Assembly: GCA_025963905.1 (NCBI GenBank)
Contig: JAOPZW010000094.1
Coordinates: forward strand, 1-35,022
Origin: Solirubrobacterales bacterium
GTDB taxonomy: Bacteria > Actinomycetota > Thermoleophilia > Solirubrobacterales > Solirubrobacteraceae
Reading direction: 5' to 3'
DNA: 35,022 bases
Shown: positions 7,438 to 15,935 of the stretch, one piece after another
How the letters are laid out: the number at the start of each line of letters is the position of its first letter
Position numbering within the stretch: position 1 is the stretch's first letter
Translations under genes and position numbers: made by a program
The notes under the pieces: model-generated
Told to the model about the DNA's origin: nothing
The model's database searches: none
What the model saw: the letters and a program-made list of their open reading frames with translations, nothing else

Positions 7438-8024
7438 CGCGTCGCGATGCTGTCCTTCCAGGCCACGACCGGCGCGTCGGCGGCCGCTTGCCCCGCGGGG
7501 TCCTGCGCCCACCTGGAGCGCAGCGCCACCGCGCACCCGCCCGCAGCGAACACGGCATCCTCGAGCGCGCGTGGCACGAGCGACGCTGCGGCTGCCTCCA
7601 GCGCCGTCACGGCGTCCGGCTGTGCGACGTCGATCCCCAGCGCCCGCCCGAGCGCCGCCGCATGGTGGCGGTAATTGGCGTGCGTGCGTGCCCAGCCGCC
7701 GTGCGCACAGCGCACGAGCCGCGACAGCGGCGCGAACCCCACCCCAGCCGGTGCGCCCCGGATCAGGGCACGGCGCTCGGAACGGAAGCTGAGCGCGACG
7801 TGCTGGCCTGACAATCCGACCGCCGGCCGCCTGGCGCCTCGCGCCTCCGCCAACTCCGCCGCGGCCAGCAGCGCCGTCGCGGTGGCGCCGACCGCCAACC
7901 CATCGACAGGAAGCGGCCCACCGAGCCAAGCGTCGCGTTCCACGACGTCAAGACCCTCGAGCGCCCGCTCGTCTCCGCCGACCGCAGCCCAGCACACGCT
8001 CGTCAGGCCACTCGAATCTGGCAT
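7434..8024 (-). CDS. CoA-transferase family III (CaiB/BaiF)-like protein, N-terminal half only
   Basis: A 196-residue protein. It resembles the N-terminal half of actinobacterial family III CoA-transferase-like proteins: a GLSGQHVALSFRSER segment at about residues 68-82, then GFAPLSRLVRCAHGGWARTHANYR-type sequence at about 95-120. Full-length relatives are about 400-460 residues and continue with the catalytic CaiB core (DLTRVIAGP-type motifs). That part is absent: the frame stops at 7434-7436, tail-to-tail with the flavoprotein. It may be a truncated gene, a natural single-domain form, or one partner of a split protein whose other half lies elsewhere. Activity alone is doubtful. ATG 8024 has a strong GGAAGG ribosome site. 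Confidence 0.65.
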   Translation of the reverse strand: MPDSSGLTSVCWAAVGGDERALEGLDVVERDAWLGGPLPVDGLAVGATATALLAAAELAEARGARRPAVGLSGQHVALSFRSERRALIRGAPAGVGFAPLSRLVRCAHGGWARTHANYRHHAAALGRALGIDVAQPDAVTALEAAAASLVPRALEDAVFAAGGCAVALRSRWAQDPAGQAAADAPVVAWKDSIATR

Positions 8025-8118
8025 CAGTCCTTCCTTCCGGCGAGCCCGCGCGCCCGGTCGCCGGTAGCGTTGAGAGGCATCAGGGGGCTAGGCAAATAGC
8101 GGGCGTAGGAGCGACGGC

Positions 8119-8814
8119 GTGAGGCGGATAGGCCTGTTGGGGGGAATGAGCTGGGAGTCCTCACTCGAGTACTACCGCCTGGCGAACGAAGTCGTACGTG
8201 AGCGCCTCGGAGGTCTTCACTCGGCCGACTGCGTCCTTCGCTCCGTCGACTTCGCTGCGGTGGAGGAGCTGCAACGAACGGGTCGCTGGGATCAGGCAGG
8301 AGAGCTGCTCGCTGCCGAGGCGCAGACGTTGCAGCGCGCCGGCGCCGAGCTGCTCGTGCTGTGCACGAACACGATGCACAAGGTGGCAGATCAGATCGTC
8401 GCGGCGATCGACATCCCGTTCCTGCACATCGCCGATGCCACCGCCGCTGCCGTTCGGGAGGCGGAGCTGAGCTGCGTCGGGCTGCTGGCCACGGCTTACA
8501 CGATGGAGCAGGAGTTCTATGTGGGACGACTTCGCGACCTGCACGGGCTGACCGTCATCACGCCGACTGCGACGGACCGCAGACTTGTCCACGACATCAT
8601 CTACGAGGAGCTGTGCCTCGGAATCATCAGCGAGAGCTCCCGCGGCGAGTACCAGCGGATCATGCGAGACCTCGCCGGGCGCGGCGCCGAGGGGGTTCTG
8701 CTGGGCTGCACCGAGATCGACCTGCTCGTCGGGCCACCCGACTCGCCGGTACCGGTGTTCGACACCACCCGCCTGCACGTTCGGCAAGCCGTCGAGCTGG
8801 CGCTCGCCAGTTGA
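8119..8814 (+). CDS. Aspartate/glutamate racemase family protein (YgeA-like amino-acid racemase)
   Basis: A 231-residue protein opening with RRIGLLGGMSWESSLEYYR, typical of the PLP-independent Asp/Glu racemase family. Both catalytic cysteines are present: Cys82 in CTNTMH and Cys197 in GCTEI. The enzyme should interconvert L- and D-amino acids by the two-base thiol mechanism; YgeA relatives act on several substrates, so specificity is open. The GTG start at 8119 has AGGAG 7 nt upstream. It is divergent from the CoA-transferase-like gene, and no neighbour indicates cell-wall or D-amino-acid metabolism. Confidence 0.92.
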   Translation: MRRIGLLGGMSWESSLEYYRLANEVVRERLGGLHSADCVLRSVDFAAVEELQRTGRWDQAGELLAAEAQTLQRAGAELLVLCTNTMHKVADQIVAAIDIPFLHIADATAAAVREAELSCVGLLATAYTMEQEFYVGRLRDLHGLTVITPTATDRRLVHDIIYEELCLGIISESSRGEYQRIMRDLAGRGAEGVLLGCTEIDLLVGPPDSPVPVFDTTRLHVRQAVELALAS

Positions 8815-8831
8815 TCTGCGCTCGAGGCGGA

Positions 8832-8905
8832 TCAGGCCGCGCGGTCGTCATCGTCGCCGGCCGAGTCCTCGATGCGGTAGCCGACGACGGGAAGCGTCTG
8901 AATGA
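8832..8905 (-). pseudogene. Possible C-terminal fragment of an OmpR-type response regulator
   Basis: Between the racemase and the MMPL gene the minus strand encodes DPTIIQTLPVVGYRIEDSAG followed by DDDDRAA and TGA (8834-8832). The first part resembles the wing hairpin at the end of OmpR/PhoB DNA-binding domains (VIxTVRGVGYRL). Nothing else of the domain is present: the frame upstream runs into the end of the MMPL gene in a different phase. Such a fragment after an exporter would be the scar of a lost two-component gene. The match is short and could be coincidence. Confidence 0.28.
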
Positions 8906-8939
8906 TCGTCGGGTCGGTTCCTCCTTGCGTGTCGGTTTG

Positions 8940-11084
8940 TCACGCCGCGCTCTCGGTGGGCGCGGCGGCAGGCTCCAGATCCAGGCTCGGCAGGGTTCGC
9001 TCGAGCCAGTCGGGAATCCACCAGTTGCGGCTGCCGAGCAGCTGCATCACTGCGGGGACAAGGACCATGCGGACGATCGTCGCGTCGACGAAGATCGCGG
9101 TGGCCAGTCCGATCCCGATGAGTTTCAGGAACACCTGGTTATCGGTGAGGAACGCGAGGAACACGACGACCATGATCGCGGCGGCGGCTGTGATGACGCG
9201 GGCTGTCTTGGCGAGCCCCTCGGCGACGGCGCGACGGGTGTCACCGTGCCTTGCGAACTCCTCGCGGATCCGCGACAGCAGGAACACCTCGTAATCCATC
9301 GAGAGGCCGAAGAGGATCGCGAACATCATCACCGGCATGAACGGCGCGATGGGCACCTCGTGGTCGATCCCGATGACGCTGCCGATCGACCCGCCCTTGG
9401 CGACCAGGGTCATGACGCCGTAGGCCGCCCCGATCGACAGGAGGTTCATGATCCCGGCCTTCAGGGCGATCAGCGGCGAGTGGAAGGCAAAGAGCAGGAG
9501 CAGGAACGAAAGGCCGATGATCCCCAGGAAGAACACCGGCAACCGGGCCGCGATGTAGTTGCTCTGGTCGTGGAACGTGGCCGTCGTTCCGCCGAGGAAC
9601 GCCTCGATCCCGGAGCCCTGCAGGGCCTGGGGGATCGTCTGGTTGCGCAGCCGGGTGACGAGCTCGTCCGTGGCCGCCGACTGCGGGCCGGTCCTCGGGA
9701 CGACGGTGATGATCGCGGCGTCGCCGGCCTGGTCGACCCTCGGCGCAGCGACGAACGCAACGCCGGGATCCCTGCGTGCCGCGTTGACCAGCGCGTCGAG
9801 CTTCGCGGCGGCCACCCGGTCGGGCAGCTTGGCGACGACCAGCAGCGGACCGTTGAACCCCCGACCAAAGCCCCGGGTGTTCAGGTCGTAGGCCGCGCGA
9901 GTCATCTTGCCGGGTGGATCGTTCCCGGCATCGTCAAAGCCGAGGCGCATGCCGAGCGCCGGCGACGCGAGAGCAAGGAGCACCACCGTGCCGGCTATCG
10001 CGAACCGCCACGGGTGACCCTGGACGACGTGGCTCCAGCGAAGCGCCGGTGATTCGCCGGCCGTGGCGGGAGCGCGCCGGCGGCCGAGCAAGGGGATCCG
10101 CAGCCGGTCGACCCTGTGGCCCGCGAAGCCCAGCAACGCGGGAAGCAACGTGATCGCGGCGAGCATCACCGTGAGCACGGCGATGCTCGCGGCCAGCGCC
10201 ACACCGTGCATGTAGCTGAGGCCGACCAGAAAGAGGCCGAGCATCGCGATGATGACCGTCGAGCCCGCGATGAGCACGCTGCGTCCGGCCGTGCTGACGG
10301 CCTCGATCACGGCATCGTGTGGGTCCTTGCCGTCATCGAGGGCGCTGCGAAAGCGCGTCAAGACGAGCAGCGCGTAGTCGACACCGACCCCGATCAGCAT
10401 CAGGCTCGAGATCGCGGTCGCCCAGTCGGGGACATCGATGACAGCCGCGAGCACGCCGATCAGAGCTGACGAGATCCCGAGGCCGAACAGCGCAACGGCA
10501 AGCGGCAGTCCGACGGCGACGATCGAGCCGAATGCGATCAGCAGCACGATGCTCGCGCCGAGGAAGCCGGCCCCTGCCGGGGGGTTGCTGCCCTGGGCGT
10601 CCTGGATCGGCCCCCCGCCGAGCTTCACCTCGAGTCCGTTGCCGCTGGCCTTGTTGGCGAGCGAGATCAGGTCCTTGCCGGTCTGCTTGGGGATGTCCCA
10701 CGGCTGCCGCGTCAGCTCGAGGCTCGTAGCGGCGATCCTGCCGTCGGGCGAGACGCGGGTCGGGCCGGCCCGGCCGACGCCGTTGAGCATCGAGGCTCGG
10801 GCGAGGAAGCCGCCCACCCGTGCCTTCGTCGTGGGGCTGTCGGCGCCACCCTCGGCGTGCCAGACGACATCCACCGTGCTCCCCGAGAACCCGCCGAACC
10901 GCTGCTGGATCAACGTGCTCGCCGTCCTCGAGTCTGAACCGGGGGTCGCGTAGTCGGCGTGGAACTTGCCCTTGAGGGCGTTGCTCACCGGGAAGATCAC
11001 GATCAACAGGGCGATCCATGCCGCGACCGTCAATCGGCGGCGTCGGTAGGCGATGTCGGCGAGGCGAGCGAGGCGAGCGGTCAT
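8940..11084 (-). CDS. MMPL-family RND transporter
   Basis: A 714-residue membrane exporter with the two-fold MMPL/RND plan: an N-terminal TM, a large outside loop, a five-to-six TM block, a second loop and a second TM block. Each block has its signature: GVGVDYALLVLTRFR in the first and GLSMDYEVFLLSRIREE in the second, with charged and Tyr residues used for proton coupling. Relatives move lipids or hydrophobic compounds across the membrane by proton motive force; the substrate here is unknown. ATG 11084 (MTARLARLADIAYRRRR) is chosen because TM1 follows directly. Upstream starts to 11192 would add a 36-residue unrelated extension. Confidence 0.92.
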   Translation of the reverse strand: MTARLARLADIAYRRRRLTVAAWIALLIVIFPVSNALKGKFHADYATPGSDSRTASTLIQQRFGGFSGSTVDVVWHAEGGADSPTTKARVGGFLARASMLNGVGRAGPTRVSPDGRIAATSLELTRQPWDIPKQTGKDLISLANKASGNGLEVKLGGGPIQDAQGSNPPAGAGFLGASIVLLIAFGSIVAVGLPLAVALFGLGISSALIGVLAAVIDVPDWATAISSLMLIGVGVDYALLVLTRFRSALDDGKDPHDAVIEAVSTAGRSVLIAGSTVIIAMLGLFLVGLSYMHGVALAASIAVLTVMLAAITLLPALLGFAGHRVDRLRIPLLGRRRAPATAGESPALRWSHVVQGHPWRFAIAGTVVLLALASPALGMRLGFDDAGNDPPGKMTRAAYDLNTRGFGRGFNGPLLVVAKLPDRVAAAKLDALVNAARRDPGVAFVAAPRVDQAGDAAIITVVPRTGPQSAATDELVTRLRNQTIPQALQGSGIEAFLGGTTATFHDQSNYIAARLPVFFLGIIGLSFLLLLFAFHSPLIALKAGIMNLLSIGAAYGVMTLVAKGGSIGSVIGIDHEVPIAPFMPVMMFAILFGLSMDYEVFLLSRIREEFARHGDTRRAVAEGLAKTARVITAAAAIMVVVFLAFLTDNQVFLKLIGIGLATAIFVDATIVRMVLVPAVMQLLGSRNWWIPDWLERTLPSLDLEPAAAPTESAA

Positions 11085-11301
11085 CAGGCATTTCCGTTTC
11101 GGACTGGAGCTACGGTCGGCGGCGACACTAGGCGGGCGCCGTGTGACTGTCTTCTCCAAAGCTGCTGGATCGCGGGGCCGCATGTGAACCACCTCGCGGC
11201 GCGGCAGGCCTATGTTCGGTCGGGCGTAACTTCAGCCGCTCGTCGTCGTTTCGTTCCAGGTGCCTCGCGAGGAAGCCCGTGGTTCGACAAGGGGAGCCGG
11301 T
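11085..11301. promoter_or_regulatory. Divergent intergenic region between MMPL and secreted protein genes
   Basis: This 217-bp gap must hold promoters for both flanking genes. I see no hexamer pair good enough to name. GGGGAG at 11291-11296 is the ribosome site of the gene starting at 11302. Confidence 0.4.
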
Positions 11302-12723
11302 GTGCGTCGTCTCTGTGTGATTACGGTGGCAGCCGCGCTGGCGGTGACTGCGCCGGCTGCGGGCGCGGCGGAGCCGTGGAGCCCGGCCGCTGCGGTTCCC
11401 GGAGCCCGCGACGCCTGGCCGCGGGTGGTGGTGGGATCCGACGGGCGCGGCGCGGTGATCTGGCGCGACAAGGCCGCGCCGTGCGTGTTTGTCCCGGCGG
11501 TGTTCGAGGCCGCCTTCGGACCGGACGGCACGGTCGGCGCCGCGACGGCGGTCAGGACCGACATGGATCTGGCGGGCGTGGAGGATCCGGCGGTCGTCGC
11601 GGGTCGCCGGCTGGCGGTGATCGGCATGCAGAGGCGCGGATCGCGGTGGCGCGGCGTGGTGGTCACCGGCCGCGTCGGGAAACGGCTCGGGGCGCCCGTC
11701 GCGCTGCCGGGGAGCTGGTCGGCCGCCGCGCCGGCGAGCGGGCCGCCCCCGCCGTGCAACCCCCGCCTGCCGATGCCAAACGGCCTGGCGGTCACGCGCG
11801 GCGTCACCGTGCCGCTTGGCGTCGCCGGCACCCCCAACGGGGACGTGGCGGTCGTGGCGCGACGCTGCGCCGGCGGCAGTGACTGTCGCCCGTCGGCTGC
11901 GCTGCTGTGGGTGCGACGGGCCGGACGGCCGCCCGTCACGTACCGCCTGGCCGCAAACGGGCGCACCTACGCGGCCGGGGTCGCGATGAGCGCACGCGGC
12001 GACGTGCTCGTCGCATGGGAGCGCAACGACGCGCTCTACGCGCGCGTGCTGACCAGGCACGGATGGCGCTCCGGCGCACAGCGACTCGGCCACACCCAGG
12101 CCTTCGCGCACGTCCGCGCGCTCTTTGCCTCCGACGGGCATGCCGTCGTCGCATGGTCCGACCAGGCCGTCTCGGAGGGCGACCCCGGCTCGGACTTCAC
12201 CGCCCAGGTCGCCCGCGAGACCACCCCCGGGCGGTTCGGTCGCGCGCTGCGCCTGGGCAGCGCCCCGATGGCCGGGACCGGCAACTACGTCGGCTACGCC
12301 GGAGTCGCCGCCACGCCCCTCCCCGGCGGCCGTGTCGCGCTCGCCTGGACCGACTACCTCGACCAGTTCACCGTCCGCGCCGCCGACCTAAACCCCGACG
12401 GGACGCTCACTGCACCCCAGATGCTCGCGCCGGCCGACGGCAACGCCGTCCTCACCGGGCTGGCCGGCGCACCGTCGGGCCGCGTCGTGGCGCTATGGCT
12501 TGCCGGACGGGCCGGCGCCGACCCCGCCAGCGGCGAGCCGCGCTACGGCCTCTACGCCTCGACCCGCCCGCCCGCAGCCACCGCATACGGCGCGCCCGAG
12601 CAGCTCATCGACGGCACCCCCGACGGAGGCTCGGTCGCCATCGACCCCATCGGCGACCACGCCATCGCGACCTGGCGCACCGTCAGCGGACCGATCGCGT
12701 TCTCCACACGCCCGCCCGGGTGA
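11302..12723 (+). CDS. Secreted beta-propeller-like protein of unknown function
   Basis: A 473-residue exported protein. The GTG at 11302 lies 5 nt after GGGGAG and gives a clean Sec signal peptide (MRRLC, hydrophobic core of about 15 residues, APAAGAAEPW) with cleavage near residue 22. The mature part is a series of repeats of about 50 residues, each with a strand of the type GDVLVAWERN, HAVVAWSDQA or GRVALAWTDY. This suggests a multi-bladed propeller of the kind found in cell-surface proteins. There is no enzyme motif and no C-terminal anchor, so it is probably released or wall-associated. Paired cysteines occur in several loops. The next gene is also a secreted propeller on the same strand and may be co-expressed. 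Confidence 0.8.
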   Translation: MRRLCVITVAAALAVTAPAAGAAEPWSPAAAVPGARDAWPRVVVGSDGRGAVIWRDKAAPCVFVPAVFEAAFGPDGTVGAATAVRTDMDLAGVEDPAVVAGRRLAVIGMQRRGSRWRGVVVTGRVGKRLGAPVALPGSWSAAAPASGPPPPCNPRLPMPNGLAVTRGVTVPLGVAGTPNGDVAVVARRCAGGSDCRPSAALLWVRRAGRPPVTYRLAANGRTYAAGVAMSARGDVLVAWERNDALYARVLTRHGWRSGAQRLGHTQAFAHVRALFASDGHAVVAWSDQAVSEGDPGSDFTAQVARETTPGRFGRALRLGSAPMAGTGNYVGYAGVAATPLPGGRVALAWTDYLDQFTVRAADLNPDGTLTAPQMLAPADGNAVLTGLAGAPSGRVVALWLAGRAGADPASGEPRYGLYASTRPPAATAYGAPEQLIDGTPDGGSVAIDPIGDHAIATWRTVSGPIAFSTRPPG

Positions 12724-12836
12724 GGGCGCCGGGGCACCGGCAACAGCGGCACGCCGCTTCCGGCTGCGGGTCAGGCACCAGACGGCCGGTCACCGGCGCA
12801 CCGCAACCCGCGCAGCCCCGGTCGCGTTGGTGGAGG

Positions 12837-15416
12837 GTGGTCACGCCGATCCGCCGCGCCTGCCTTGCCGCCCTCGCGCTTGCCGCGCTGGCGGGCGTTC
12901 CCACGGCGCGCGCCGCTGCCCCGCTCAGCCCGTCGGTCGTCGGCGAGCCCCCGAGCTCCGGAGGCGTCTTCCGGTTCCCGCAGGCGGTGACGTTCTCGCC
13001 CGGCGGCGGAACGGTGTACGTCGGCGACCAGTACAGCGGGACCGTGCAGGCCTTCGATCCGGGCGGCGGCTTCCGGTTCGCCCTCGGCTCGCGGGCGACC
13101 CGCCGGGAGCCCGGCCGGCTCGGCGTCGTCGGCGGCGTCGCGACGGACCACAGCGGCCACGTGTACGTCCTGGACTCCGAGAACGACCGGGTGCAGATCT
13201 TCTCCGCGGCCGACGGGCGCTACCTCGCGGCGTTCGGCGACAGCTCCGTGTTCGACCTTGCCACCGCCACGCCGAACGTCAACGGCGGGATCAGCGCCAG
13301 CGGTCTCGCCGTGACGCAGGCCGACGCCTCGGCGCCGCCCGTCGTCTACGTCGCGGACCAGGGCCGCGAGCGGGTGGACCGCTTCACGCTCGACCCGTCG
13401 ACGCTGATGCCGACCGGGCCGCCGGTCACGAGCGCCCCGGGACTGGGCCTGTCGCATCCCCAGGGCATTGCGCTGGACCCGGCGGCGACGCGCGTCTACG
13501 TCGCCGACGACGACAACGACCGTGTCGTCGTGCTCGACCCCCAGACCCTGGCGTTCGTGAGCCAGGTCGGCAGCCACGGCACCGGCCCCGGGCAGTTCCA
13601 GAACCCGTACGACGTGGCGGTCGACGCCCACCAGCCGAGCCAGCTGTACGTGGCCGACAACCTCAACAACCGCCTCGACGTCTTCGACGCCGCGACCCTC
13701 GGCTTCGTGAGGATCATCGGCGGCTTCGGGCGGACGGTGGGCCTCTTCTCGATCGTGCGCTCGGTCGGGGCGCTCGCCGATGACCCGCGCGGCGGCGTCG
13801 ACGTCGCCGACACGGCCAACAACCGCATCCAGGCGCTCGACGCGGACGGTGGCATCGTCGCCGCGTGGGGCCTCGCCGGGCGCGGCCCGGGATATGTCAC
13901 GCGGCCGCGCGGTGTGGCGTTCACGCCGAGCGGAGGCGTGGCGGTCGCCGACACGTTCGACCACCGGATCGAGCGCTTCGATCCCGACGGGACGTACGCC
14001 GGCCAGCTCGGGCTCATCAGCGCGTTCACGGGCTACGCGGCACAGGGCGCGGCGACCGGGCAGCTCAGCGTGCCGGCGGCGGTCGCCTACGACACGGCCG
14101 GGAACACGTGGGTCGCCGACACCGGCAACGATCGCGTCGTCGAGTTCGACGGCGGCGACGCGGTGCTGTTCACGACACCGCCGGGGCAGCTCTCGGGCCC
14201 GCAGGCCATGGCGCCGGGGCCCGCCGGAAGTGTCTACGTCGCCGACACCGGCCACGGGACGATCGTGCAGTTGCTCCCCGACCGGACGACCACGACGATC
14301 CGCACCGGTCTCTTGCACCCCGCGGCGGTGGCATGGAACGGCTCCGGCCGCGTCTTCGCCGCGGACGACGCCAGCGTGCTCGACGCCGCCTCCGGCACGC
14401 AGGTCGCCCCGCCGCCGGACGAGGCATCGTGGGACCACCCCGGCGGCCTGGCGGTCGACCAGGCCACCGGCACGCTGTACGTGAGCGAACGCCGCCCGGG
14501 CACGGCGAACGGCGCGCGCATCGTGCGCGGCACCCCGGCCGGCGCCGGGTTCACGTGGGACACGATCGCGACCGAGGGAGCGGGCAGCGGCCAGGTGATC
14601 GAGCCGGGCGGGCTCGCGCTGAGCGCCGACGGCGGGACGCTGCTCGTCGCCGACGCGGGAAACAATCGCGTCCTGCGCTTCGACGCTCCGGGGCACGCGC
14701 CCCCCCAGCCGCCCGCGCTGACCGTGAGCGTCGACCAGATGACGCGCGGCGTGGTGACGAGCGACCTGCCGGGCATCTCGTGCGCGACGGACTGCGTGCA
14801 GCACTACGGCGCCGGGCGACAGGTCACGCTGACCGCAGCGCCGGCGGCCGGCTCCGTCCTGGCGGGCTGGACCGGCGCCTGCGCACCCGCGGGCGCGGCG
14901 CCGACGTGCACGGTCACGATGGACGGCGCGCAGGCGGCGGGCGCCTCGTTCGCTCAGGCCGCTCCCCCGGCGCCCCCGGCGCCGCCCGCGCCGCCCCCGC
15001 CAGCGGGCTTCACGAGCGCCAGGATGTCGACCCACCGCCTGCACCTCGCCCGCCCGGCCGACCGCCGCCACCACCGGCCGGCGAGCCGCGCCACGCGCGC
15101 ACTCGTGACCGTGCGGCTCACCCAGCCCGCGACGCTGACCATCGGCGTGCAGCAGGGCCGTCCGGGCCGGCGGCGCGGCTCGCAGTGCCTCGCGCCGAGC
15201 CGCAGCCTGACCCACCGGCCCCGGTGCACCCGCTTCGTCGCGCTGCGTGGCACCCGGACCGTGAACGCGGCCTCGGGCACCGTGACGTTCGGGTTCCGGC
15301 CGGTCCTCGGCGGGCGGGCACTGCCCCCGGGCGTGTACCGGCTTGCCCTGGTCGCGCTCGACCGCAACGGGAACCGCGTCGGGCCCGTCACGGTCTCCTT
15401 CCGGGTGACCCGCTAG
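12837..15416 (+). CDS. Secreted NHL-repeat propeller protein with Cys-rich repeat, Pro linker and C-terminal Ig-like domain
   Basis: About 859 residues. A signal peptide (TPIRRACLAALALAALAG, cleavage near ARA-AA) is followed by roughly a dozen NHL-type repeats to about residue 620, each with motifs such as VYVADDDNDRVVVLD, VDVADTANNRIQAL and WVADTGNDRVVEF. Residues about 627-706 form a divergent bacterial repeat with two cysteine pairs (ISCATDC, GWTGAC). A Pro/Ala linker (about 709-724) leads to a C-terminal beta domain ending GVYRLALVALDRNGN. NHL propellers bind proteins, glycans or nucleic acids; no catalytic residue is evident. The start is uncertain. GTG 12837 gives a normal signal peptide but GGAGG directly abuts it; GTG 12720 overlaps the previous stop (GTGA) and would add 39 residues. 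Confidence 0.85.
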   Translation: MVTPIRRACLAALALAALAGVPTARAAAPLSPSVVGEPPSSGGVFRFPQAVTFSPGGGTVYVGDQYSGTVQAFDPGGGFRFALGSRATRREPGRLGVVGGVATDHSGHVYVLDSENDRVQIFSAADGRYLAAFGDSSVFDLATATPNVNGGISASGLAVTQADASAPPVVYVADQGRERVDRFTLDPSTLMPTGPPVTSAPGLGLSHPQGIALDPAATRVYVADDDNDRVVVLDPQTLAFVSQVGSHGTGPGQFQNPYDVAVDAHQPSQLYVADNLNNRLDVFDAATLGFVRIIGGFGRTVGLFSIVRSVGALADDPRGGVDVADTANNRIQALDADGGIVAAWGLAGRGPGYVTRPRGVAFTPSGGVAVADTFDHRIERFDPDGTYAGQLGLISAFTGYAAQGAATGQLSVPAAVAYDTAGNTWVADTGNDRVVEFDGGDAVLFTTPPGQLSGPQAMAPGPAGSVYVADTGHGTIVQLLPDRTTTTIRTGLLHPAAVAWNGSGRVFAADDASVLDAASGTQVAPPPDEASWDHPGGLAVDQATGTLYVSERRPGTANGARIVRGTPAGAGFTWDTIATEGAGSGQVIEPGGLALSADGGTLLVADAGNNRVLRFDAPGHAPPQPPALTVSVDQMTRGVVTSDLPGISCATDCVQHYGAGRQVTLTAAPAAGSVLAGWTGACAPAGAAPTCTVTMDGAQAAGASFAQAAPPAPPAPPAPPPPAGFTSARMSTHRLHLARPADRRHHRPASRATRALVTVRLTQPATLTIGVQQGRPGRRRGSQCLAPSRSLTHRPRCTRFVALRGTRTVNAASGTVTFGFRPVLGGRALPPGVYRLALVALDRNGNRVGPVTVSFRVTR

Positions 15417-15434
15417 CGCGTCAGGCGGCGAGGC

Positions 15435-15821
15435 TCATACCGTGCCGGCGACGCCGATGAGGTGGCCTTCCGGATCGGTGAAGTGGCCGACCACGAGGTT
15501 CGCCCCCGGGGCCCGCTCGGGGCCCATCGTGCGGGTCCCTCCGAGGCTCTCGGCCTTCCGGAGCGCGGCTTCCACGTCGGGAACGCCGACGTAGAAGACC
15601 ACGTGCCCGTCGAAGTCCGGGCCGCCGCCGACGCCGCCTGGGATCCCGACGCCGTCGTCGTTCGCGTTGCGATCGACGAACCCGTAGTTGCCGGCCTCTG
15701 AGACCGCATTCGCAACCGGGCCGCTGGTGTCGAACTCCCATCCGAAGAGCTCGCCGTAGTAGCTGCGGAGCTTCTCGGGATCCCTTCCGATGACCTCGAA
15801 GTGGATGACTGGCTGTCCCAT
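15435..15821 (-). CDS. VOC-family (glyoxalase/bleomycin-resistance-like) protein
   Basis: A 128-residue protein with two beta-alpha-beta-beta-beta modules of the vicinal oxygen chelate fold. The first runs from VIHFEVIGRDPEKLRSYYGE to about residue 50; the second from GHVVFYVGVPDVEAALRKAE to the end, closing with FTDPEGHLIGV. This subgroup (GRDPEKLRxFYGELFGW) is widespread in actinobacteria and mostly uncharacterised, so resistance, lyase or dioxygenase roles are all possible. ATG 15821 is preceded by AAGGAAGAG. It is divergent from the YHS permease, with 114 bp between, but I see no functional link. Confidence 0.9.
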   Translation of the reverse strand: MGQPVIHFEVIGRDPEKLRSYYGELFGWEFDTSGPVANAVSEAGNYGFVDRNANDDGVGIPGGVGGGPDFDGHVVFYVGVPDVEAALRKAESLGGTRTMGPERAPGANLVVGHFTDPEGHLIGVAGTV

Positions 15822-15896
15822 GGCTCTTCCTTTCCGCGCCGCTGTCTCATGGTCCACCGTGGCTGGTGGTTCGACACCGTACCGACCCCGAGACGC

Positions 15897-15928
15897 TTGT
15901 CTCTGCTGATACCCCCACCCGGTATACT
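15897..15928 (+). promoter_or_regulatory. Promoter with metal-sensor-like operator before the YHS permease
   Basis: TTGTCT (15897-15902) and TATACT (15923-15928) are separated by 20 bp, longer than normal. The inverted repeat ATACC-N7-GGTAT (15909-15925) sits in that spacer and runs into the -10. A stretched spacer with a central dyad is the hallmark of MerR-type activator promoters. The 17-bp ATACCC...GGTAT element also resembles CsoR copper operators. Both readings point to metal control, and no such regulator lies in the window. The -10 ends 7 nt before ATG 15936, so the transcript would be leaderless. Confidence 0.5.
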
Positions 15929-15935
15929 CGCTGCC

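Noticed and set aside
11907-12836. Upstream extension of the NHL-protein frame
   Set aside because: It overlaps the previous secreted protein in another frame and reads as Arg/Pro-rich shadow sequence; the signal peptide begins near 12837.
14960-15005. Tandem DNA repeat of GCCCCCGGC-type units
   Set aside because: It encodes the Ala/Pro linker of the NHL protein and is explained by that composition.
12771-15215. Very long open frame (814 codons) on the minus strand
   Set aside because: It is antisense to the NHL-repeat gene, has no family features and a Gly/Arg/Ala/His-rich composition typical of shadow frames in GC-rich DNA.
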